From assembly GCF_051014685.1 (NCBI RefSeq), contig NC_135056.1, positions 868,001 to 932,000 of the forward strand: a stretch of 64,000 nucleotides of DNA, given 5' to 3'. Position numbers and translations under genes: made by a program. The first letter of the stretch is position 1. Every line of letters starts with the position of its first letter. The notes under the pieces are model-generated. The model did not search any database. It was not told the origin of the DNA and saw nothing but the letters and a program-made list of their open reading frames with translations. This DNA comes from Ptiloglossa arizonensis. Taxonomy: Eukaryota > Arthropoda > Insecta > Hymenoptera > Colletidae. Positions 52,968 through 61,750 of the stretch are shown piece by piece.

Positions 52968-55234
52968 AAAGAAACGGAGAAACGAACAAAGAAACGGAGA
53001 AACGAAGAAAGAAACGTAGAAACGGAGAGAGAAACGGAGAAACGAACAATGAAACGGAGAAACCAACCATGAAACGGAGAAACGAACAAAGGGACGGAGA
53101 AACGGAGAAGTAAATGGAGAAACGAAGTAAGAAACGGAGATTCGAAGAAAGAAACGGAGAAACGAAGAAAGAAACGGAGAATCGGAGAAATAAATGGAGA
53201 AACGAAGAAAGAAACGGAGAAACGAAGAAAGAAACAGAGAAACGAACAAAGAAACGGACAAACGAAGAAAAAAACGGAGAATCGGAGAGAGAAACGGAGA
53301 AACGAACAAAGAAACGGAGAAACGGAGGAATAAATGGAGAAACGAAGAAATAAACGGAGAAAAGAAGAAAAGAACGTAGAAACGAACAAAGAAACGGAGA
53401 AGTGATGAAAGAAACGGAGAAACGAAGAAAGAAACGAAGAAACGAAGAAAGAAACGGAGAAACGAAGAAAGAAACGCAGAATCGGAGAAATAAATGGAGA
53501 AACGAAGAAAGAAACGGAGAAACGAAGAAAGAAACGGAGAAACGAAGAAAGAAACGGAGAAACGAAGAAAGAAACTGAGAAACGAAGAAAGAAACGGAGA
53601 ATCGGAGAAATAAATGGAGAAACGAAGAAATAAACGGAGAAACGAAGAAAGAAACGGAGAAACGAAGAAAGAAACGGAGAAACGAAGTAAGAAACGGAGT
53701 CACGAGCAAAGAAACGGAGTAACGTACAAAGAAACGGAGAAACGGAGAAAGAAACGGAGAAACGAAGAAAGAAACAGAGAAGCGAACAAAGAAACGCAGA
53801 AACGCAGAACGAAACGGAGAAACGAAGAAATAAACGGAGAAATGAACAAAGAAACGGAGAAACAAGGAAAGAAACGGAGAAACAAATGGTGAAAAGAAGA
53901 TATAATCGGAGAAACGAAGAAATAAACGGAGAAATGAACAAAGAAACGGTGAAACGAACAAAGAAACGGAGAAACGAACAAAGAAACGGAGAAACGAAGA
54001 AAGAAACGGAGAAATGAACAAAGAAACGGAGAAACGAACAAAGAAACGGAGAAACGAACAAAGAAACGGAGAAACGAACAAAGAAACGGAGAAACGAACA
54101 TAGAAACGGAGAAACGGAGAAATAAATGGAGAAACGAAGGAATAAACCGCGAAACGGAGAAAGAAACGGAGAAACGAACAAAGAAACGAACAAAGAAACG
54201 GAGAAACGAAAAAAAAAACGGAGAAACGGAGAAATAAATGGAGAAACGAAGAAAGGAACGGAGAAACGGAGAAGTAAATGGAAAAACGAAGAAGGAAACG
54301 GGGAAACGAACAAAGAAACGGAGAAACGAAAAAAGAAACGGAGAAACGAAGAAAGAAACGGAGAAACGGGGAAATAAATGGAGAAACGAAGAAATAAACG
54401 GAGAAACGAAGAAAGAAACGGAGAAACGAAGAAAGAAACGGAGAAACGAAGAAAGAAACGGAGAAACGAAGAAAGAAACGTAGAAACGGAGAGAGAAACG
54501 GAGAAACAAACAATGAATCGGAGAAACGAACAAAGAAACGGAGAAACGAACAAAGAGGGGGTGAAACGGAGAAATAAATGGAGAAACGAAGAAACAAACG
54601 GAGAAACGAACAAAGAAACGGAGTAACGAAGAAAGAAACGGAGAAACGATGAAAGAAGCGGAGAACCGGAGAGAGAAACGGAGAAACGAACAATGAAACG
54701 GAGAAACGAACAAAGAAACGGAGAAACGAACAAAGAGACGGAGAAACGGAGAAATAAATGGTGAAACGAAGAAATAAACGGAGAAACGAAGAAAGGAACG
54801 GAGAAACGGAGAAGTAAATGGAAAAACGAAGAAGGAAACGGGGAAACGAACAAAGAAACGGAGAAACGAAAAAAGAAACGGAGAAACGAAGAAAGAAACG
54901 GAGAAACGGGGAAATAAATGGAGAAACGAATAAATAAACGGAGAAACGAAGAAAGAAACGGAGAAACGAAGAAAGAAACGGAGAAACGAAGAAAGAAACG
55001 GAGTAACGAAGAAAGAAACGAAGAAACGAAGAAACGAAGAAAGAAACGGAGGAACGAACAAAGAAACGGAGAACCGAAGAAAGAAACGGAGAAACGAAGA
55101 AAGAAACAGAGAAACGAACAAAGAAACGGAGAAACGGAGAAATAAATGGAGAAACGAAGAAATAAACCGAGAAACGGAGAAAGAAACGGGGAAACGAACA
55201 AAGAAACGGAGAAACGGAGAAAGAAACGGAGAAT
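52968..55234. repeat. 2.3-kb segmental copy of 44120-46394
   Basis: Right-hand partner of the 44.1-kb block. Its private changes include GAAGTAAG near 53128, TGGTGAAAAG near 53888, and the 8-bp loss near 54189 that turns AAACGGAGAAACGAAC into AAACGAAC. The match ends near 55234, where the sequence enters GAATCGGAGAAATAAATGG. Confidence 0.85.
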
Positions 55235-56270
55235 CGGAGAAATAAATGGAGAAACGAAGAAATAAACCGAGAAACGGAGAAAGAAACGGGGAAACGAACA
55301 AAGAAACGGAGAAACAGAGAAAGAAACGGAGAAACGAACAAAGAAACGGAGAAACGAAGAAAGAAACGGAGAAACGGAGAAATAAATGGAGAAACGAAGA
55401 AATAAACAGAGAAACGAAGAAAGAAACGGAGAAACGAAGAAAGAAACGGAGAAACGAAGAAAGAAACGGAGTAACGAAGAAAGAAACGAAGAAACGAAGA
55501 AAGAAACGGAGAATCGGAGAAATAAATGGAGAAACGAAGAAATAAAACGAGAAACGGAGAAAGAAACAGAGAAACGAACAAGGAAACGGAGAAACGAAGA
55601 AAGAAACGGGAAACGAACAAAGAAACGGAGAAACGAAGAAAGAAACGGAGAAACGAACATAGAAACGGAGAAACGAACATAGAAACGGAGAAACGAAGAA
55701 AGAAACGGAGAATCGGAGAAATAAATGGAGAAACGAAGAAAGAAACGGAGAAACGAAGAATGAAACGGAGAAACGAAGAAAGAAACGGAGAAACGAACAA
55801 AGAAACGGGGAAACGAAGAAAGAAACGGAGAAACGGAGAAAGAAACGGAGAAACGAAGAAAGAAACGGAGAAACGAAGAAAGAAACGGAGACACGAAGAA
55901 AGAAACGGAGAAACGGAGAAATAAATGGAGAAACGAAGAAATAAACGGAGAAACGAAGAAAGGAACGGAGAAACGAACAAAGAAACGGAGAAACGAAGAA
56001 AGAAACGTAGAAAAGGAGAGAGAAACGGAGAAACGAACAATGAAACGGAGAAACCAACAAAGAAACGGAGAAACGAACAAAGGGATGGAGAAACGGAGAA
56101 GTAAATGGAGAAACGAAGAAGCAAACGGAGAAACGAAGAAAGAAACGGAGAAACGAAGAAAGAAACGGAGAAACGAAGTAAGAAACGGAGTAACGAACAA
56201 AGAAACGGAGAAACGAACAAAGAAACGGAGAAACGAACAAAGAAACGGAGAAATGAACAAAGAAACGTAG

Positions 56271-56745
56271 AAACGGAGAGAGAAACGGAGAAACGAACAA
56301 TGAAACGGAGAAACCAACAGAGAAACGGAGAAACGAACAAAGGGACGGAGAAACGGAGAAGTAAATGGAGAAACGAAGAAACAAACGGAGAAACGATGAA
56401 AGGAACGGAGAAACGAACAAAGGAACGGAGAAACGCAGAATGAAACGGAGAAACGAAGAAATAAACGGAGAAACGAAGAAACAAACAGAGAAACGAACAA
56501 AGAAACGGACAAACGAAGAAAAAAACGGAGAATCGGAAAGAGAAACGGAGAAACGAACAAAGAAACGGAGAAACGGAGAAATAAATGGAGAAACGAAGAA
56601 ATAAACGGAGAAAAGAAGAAAGGAACGTAGAAACGTACAAAGAAACGGAGAAATGATGAAAGAAACGGAGAAACGAAGAAAGAAACGAAGAAACGAAGAA
56701 AGAAACGGAGAAACGAAGAAAGAAACGGAGAATCGGAGAAATAAA
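56271..56745. repeat. Copy pair with 60634-61108
   Basis: Matched to 60634-61108 at 4,363 bp: GAGAGAGAAACGG, AACAATG, AACCAACAGAG or AACCAACAAAG, AAAGGGACGG, GAAGTAAATGG, AACGCAGAATG or AATGCAGAATG, ACGGACAAACG, AAAAAAACGG and GAAAAGAAGAAAGGAACGTA. Substitutions are more frequent than in the larger pairs, for example CGTACAAAG against CGAACAAAG and CGGAAAGAG against CGGAGAGAG. Confidence 0.72.
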
Positions 56746-57720
56746 TGGAGAAACGAAGAAAGAAACGGAGAAACGAAGAAAGAAACGGAGAAACGAAGAA
56801 AGAAACGGAGAAACGAAGAAAGAAACTGAGAAACGAAGAAAGAAACGGAGAATCGGAGAAATGAATGGAGAAACGAAGAAAGAAACGGAGAAACGAAGAA
56901 AGAAACGGAGAAACGAAGAAAGAAACTGAGAAACGAAGAAAGAAACGGAGAATCGGAGAAATAAATGGAGAAACGAAGAAATAAACGGAGAAAAGAAGAA
57001 AGGAACGTAGAAACGTACAAAGAAACGGAGAAATGATGAAAGAAACGGAGAAACGAAGAAAGAAACGAAGAAACGAAGAAAGAAACGGAGAAACGAAGAA
57101 AGAAACGGAGAATCGGAGAAATAAATGGAGAAACGAAGAAAGAAACGGAGAAACGAAGAAAGAAACGGAGAAACGAAGAAAGAAACGGAGAAACGCAGAA
57201 TGAAACGGAGAAACGAAGAAATAAACGGAGAAACGAAGAAACAAACAGAGAAACGAACAAAGAAACGGACAAACGAAGAAAAAAACGGAGAATCGGAAAG
57301 AGAAACGGAGAAACGAACAAAGAAACGGAGAAACGGAGAAATAAATGGAGAAACGAAGAAATAAACGGAGAAAAGAAGAAAGGAACGTAGAAACGTACAA
57401 AGAAACGGAGAAATGATGGAAGAAACGGAGAAACGAAGAAAGAAACGAAGAAACGAAGAAAGAAACGGAGAAACGAAGAAAGAAACGGAGAATCGGAGAA
57501 ATAAATGGAGAAACGAAGAAAGAAACGGAGAAACGAAGAAAGAAACGGAGAAACGAAGAAAGAAACGGAGAAACGAAGAAAGAAACTGAGAAACGAAGAA
57601 AGAAACGGAGAATCGGAGAAATGAATGGAGAAACGAAGAAAGAAACGGAGAAACGAAGAAAGAAACGGAGAAACGAAGAAAGAAACTGAGAAACGAAGAT
57701 AGAAACGGAGAATCGGAGAA
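56611..57720. repeat. Short higher-order repeat, steps of 380 bp
   Basis: GAGAAAAGAAGAAAGGAACG occurs at about 56609, 56989 and 57369, each followed by TAGAAACGTACAAAG and AAATGATG. 56611-56960 matches 57371-57720 at 760 bp, and 56611-56740 also matches 56991-57120 at 380 bp. The middle repeat diverges near 57195, where it enters AACGCAGAATG. Both steps are whole numbers of 20-bp units (19 and 38). Confidence 0.8.
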
Positions 57721-57996
57721 ATAAATGGAGAAACGAAGAAATAAACGGAGAAACGAAGAAAGAAACGGAGAAACGAAGAAAGAAACGGAGAAACGAAGTA
57801 AGAAACGGAGTAACGAACAAAGAAACGGAGTAACGAACAAAGAAACGGAGAAACGGAGAAAGAAACGGAGAAACGAAGAAAGAAACAGAGAAGCAAACAA
57901 AGAAACGAAGAAACGCAGAATGAAACGGAGAAACGAAGAAATAAACGGAGAAATGAACAAAGAAACGGAGAAACCAGGAAAGAAACGGAGAAATAA

Positions 57997-58330
57997 ATGG
58001 AGAAAAGAAGATATAAACGGAGAAACGAAGAAATAAACGGAGAAATGAAGAAAGAAACGGAGAAACAAGGAAAGAAACGGAGAAATAAATGGAGAAACGA
58101 AGATATAAACGGAGAAACGAAGAAAGAAACGGAGAATCGGAGAAATAAATGGAGAAACGAAGAAATAACCCGAGAAACGGAGAAAGAAACGGAGGAACGA
58201 ACAAAGAAACGGAGAAACGAAGAAAGAAACGGAGAAATGAACAAAGAAACGGAGAAACGAACAAAGAAACGGAGAAACGAACAAAGAAACGGAGAAACGA
58301 ACAAAGAAACGGAGAAACGAACAAAGAGAC
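57997..58330. repeat. Copy pair with 63460-63793
   Basis: The string TGGAGAAAAGAAGATATAAA, AAATGAAG, AAACAAGGAAAG, TAAATGG, GAAGATATAAACGG, TAACCCGAG and a run of GAACAAAG units appears here and at 63460-63793, offset 5,463 bp. Differences are substitutions: GAATCGG against GATTCGG, GAAGAAATAACCC against GATGAAATAACCC, and GGAGGAACG against GGAGAAACG. Confidence 0.75.
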
Positions 58331-60780
58331 GGAGAAACGGAGAAATAAATGGTGAAACGAAGAAATAAACGGAGAAACGAAGAAAGAAACGGAGAAACGA
58401 ACAAAGAAACGGAGAAACGGAGAAATAAATGGAGAAACGAAGAAATAAACCGAGAAACGGAGAAAGAAACGGAGAAACGAACAAAGAAACGGAGAAACGA
58501 ACAAAGAAACGGAGAAACGAACAAAGAAACGGAGAAACGGAGAAATAAATGGAGAAACGAAGAAATAAACCGAGAAACGGAGAAAGAAACGGAGAAACGA
58601 ACAAAGAAACGGAGAAACGAAAAAAAAAACGGAGAAACGAAGAAGGAAACGGAGAAACGAAGAAAGAATCGGAGAAACGAAGAAAGAAACGGAGAAACGA
58701 AGAAAGAAACGGAGAAACGAAGAAAGAAACGGAGAAACGAACAAAGAAACGGAGAAACGAACAAAGAAACGGAGAAACGAAGAAAGAAACGGAGAATCGG
58801 AGAAATAAATGGAGAAACGAAGAAATAAACCGAGAAAGGGAGAAAGAAACGGGGAAACGAACAAAGAAACGGAGAAACGGAGAAACGAACAAAGAAACGG
58901 AGAAACGAAGAAAGAAACGGAGAAACGGAGAAATAAATGGAGAAACGAAGAAATAAACGGAGAAACGAAGAAAGAAACGGAGAAACGAAGAAAGAAACGG
59001 AGAAACGAAGAAAGAAACGGAGTAACGAAGAAAGAAACGAAGAAACGAAGAAGAAACGGGGAATCGGAGAAATAAGTGGAGAAACGAAGAAATAAAACGA
59101 GAAACGGAGAAAGAAACAGAGAAACGAACAAAGAAACGGATAAACGAAGAAAGAAACGGAGAAACGAAGAAAGAAACGGAGAAACGAAGAAAGAACGGAG
59201 TAACGAAGAAAGAAACGGAGAAACGGAGAAATAAATGGAGAAACGAAGAAATATACGGAGAAACGAACAAGGAAACGGAGAAACGAAGAAAGAAACGGGA
59301 AACGAACAAAGAAACGGAGAAATGAAGAAAGAAACGGAGAAACGAACATAGAAACGGAGAAACGAACAAAGAAACGCAAAAACGAAGAAAGAAACGGAAA
59401 AACGGAGAAATAAATGGAGAAACGAAGAAATAAACGGAGAAACGAAGAAAGAAACGGAGAAACGAAGAAAGAAACGGAGAAACGAAGAAAGAAACGAAGA
59501 AACGAAGAAACCAACGGAGAATCGGAGAAATAAATGGAGAAACGAAGAAATAAAACGAGAAACGGAGAAAGAAACGGAGAAACGAACAAAGAAACGGAGA
59601 AACGGAGAAATAAATGGAGAAACGAAGAAATAAACCGAGAAACGGAGAAAGAAACGGAGAAACGAACAAAGAAACGGAGAAACGAAAAAAAAACGGAGAA
59701 ACGAAGAAGGAAACGGAGAAACGAAGAAAGAAGCGGAGAAACGAAGAAAGAAACGGAGAAACGAAGAAAGAAACGGAGAAACGAAGAAAGAAACGGAGAA
59801 ACGAAGAAAGAAACGGAGAAACGAAGAAAGAACGGAGTAACGAAGAAAGAAACGGAGAAACGGAGAAATAAATGGAGAAACGAAGAAATATACGGAGAAA
59901 CGAACAAGGAAACGGAGAAACGAAGAAAGAAACGGGAAACGAACAAAGAAACGGGAAACGAACAAAGAAACGGAGAAATGAAGAAAGAAACGGAGAAACG
60001 AACATAGAAACGGAGAAACGAACAAAGAAATGGAGAAACGAAGAAAGAAACGGAAAAACGGAGAAATAAATGGAGAAACGAAGAAATAAACGGAGAAACG
60101 AAGAAAGAAACGGAGAAACGAAGAAAGAAACGGAGAAACGAAGAAAGAACGGAGTAACGAAGAAAGATACGGAGAAACGGAGAAATAAATGGAGAAACGA
60201 AGAAATAAACGGAGAAACGAACAAGGAAACGGAAAAACGAAGAAAGAAACGGGAAACGAACAAAGAAACGGAGAAACGAAGAAAGAAACGGAGAAACGAA
60301 GAAAGAAACGGAGAAACGAAGAAAGAAACGGAGAAACGAAGAAAGAAACGGAGAATCGGAGAAATAAATGGAGAAACGAAGAAAGAAACGGAGAAACGAA
60401 GAAAGAAACGGAGAATCGAAGAAAGAAACGGAGAATCGGAGAAATAAATGGAGAAACGAAGAAAGAAACGGAGAAACGAAGAAAGAAACGGAGAAACGAA
60501 GAAAAAAACGGAGAAACGAAGAAAGAAACGGAGAAACGAAGTAAGAAACGGAGTAACGAACAAAGAAACGGAGAAACGAACAAAGAAACGGAGAAACGAA
60601 CAAAGAAACGGAGAAACGAAGAAAGAAACGTAGAAACGGAGAGAGAAACGGAGAAACGAACAATGAAACGGAGAAACCAACAAAGAAACGGAGAAACGAA
60701 CAAAGGGACGGAGAAACGGAGAAGTAAATGGAGAAACGAAGAAACAAACGGAGAAACGAAGAAAGGAACGGAGAAACGAA

Positions 60781-61750
60781 CAAAGGAACGGATAAATGCA
60801 GAATGAAACGGAGAAACGAAGAAATAAACGGAGAAACGAAGAAACAAACAGAGAAACGAACAAAGAAACGGACAAACGAAGAAAAAAACGGAGAATCGGA
60901 GAGAGAAACGGAGAAACGAACAAAGAAACGGAGAAACGGAGAAATAAATGGAGAAACGAAGAAATAAACGGAGAAAAGAAGAAAGGAACGTAGAAACGAA
61001 CAAAGAAACGGAGAAATGATGAAAGAAACGGAGAAACGAAGAAAGAAACGAAGAAACGAAGAAAGAAACGGAGAAACGTAGAAAGAAACGGAGAATCGGA
61101 GAAATAAATGGAGAAACGAAGAAATAAACGGAGAAACGAAGGAAGAAACGGAGAAACGAAGAAAGAAACGGAGAAACGGAGTAACGAACAAAGAAACGGA
61201 GTAACGAACAAAGAAACGGAGAAACGGAGAAAGAAACGGAGAAACGAAGGAAGAAACAGAGAAGCGAACAAAGAAACGCAGAAACGCAGAATGAAACGGA
61301 GAAACGAAGAAATAAACGGAGAAATGAACAAAGAAACGGAGAAACAAGGAAAGAAACGGAGAAATAAATGGAGAAAGGAAGATATAAACGGAGAAACGAA
61401 GAAAGGAACGGAGAAACGAACAAAGGAACGGAGAAACGCAGAATGAAACGGAGAAACGAAGAAATAAACGGAGAAACGAAGAAACAAGCAGAGAAACGAA
61501 CAAAGAAACGGACAAACGAAGAAAAAAACGGAGAATCGGAGAGAGAAACGGAGAAACGAACAAAGAAACGGAGAAACGGAGAAATAAATGGAGAAACGAA
61601 GAAATAAACGGAGAAAAGAAGAAAGGAACGTAGAAACGAACAAAGAAACGGAGAAATGATGAAAGAAACGGAGAAACGAAGAAAGAAACGAAGAAACGAA
61701 GAAAGAAACGGAGAAACGAAGAAAGAAACGGAGAATCGGAGAAATAAATG
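60781..61750. repeat. Repeat pair, offset 640 bp
   Basis: 60781-61110 matches 61421-61750 at 640 bp (32 units). Shared units are GCAGAATGAAACGG, ACGGACAAACG, AAAAAAACGG, CGGAGAGAG, GAAAAGAAGAAAGGAACGTA and AAATGATG. Differences include GATAAATGCAG against GAGAAACGCAG and AAACAAACAG against AAACAAGCAG. The middle, 61108-61400, also resembles 57725-58015 with a 20-bp-scale loss near 61180. Confidence 0.75.
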
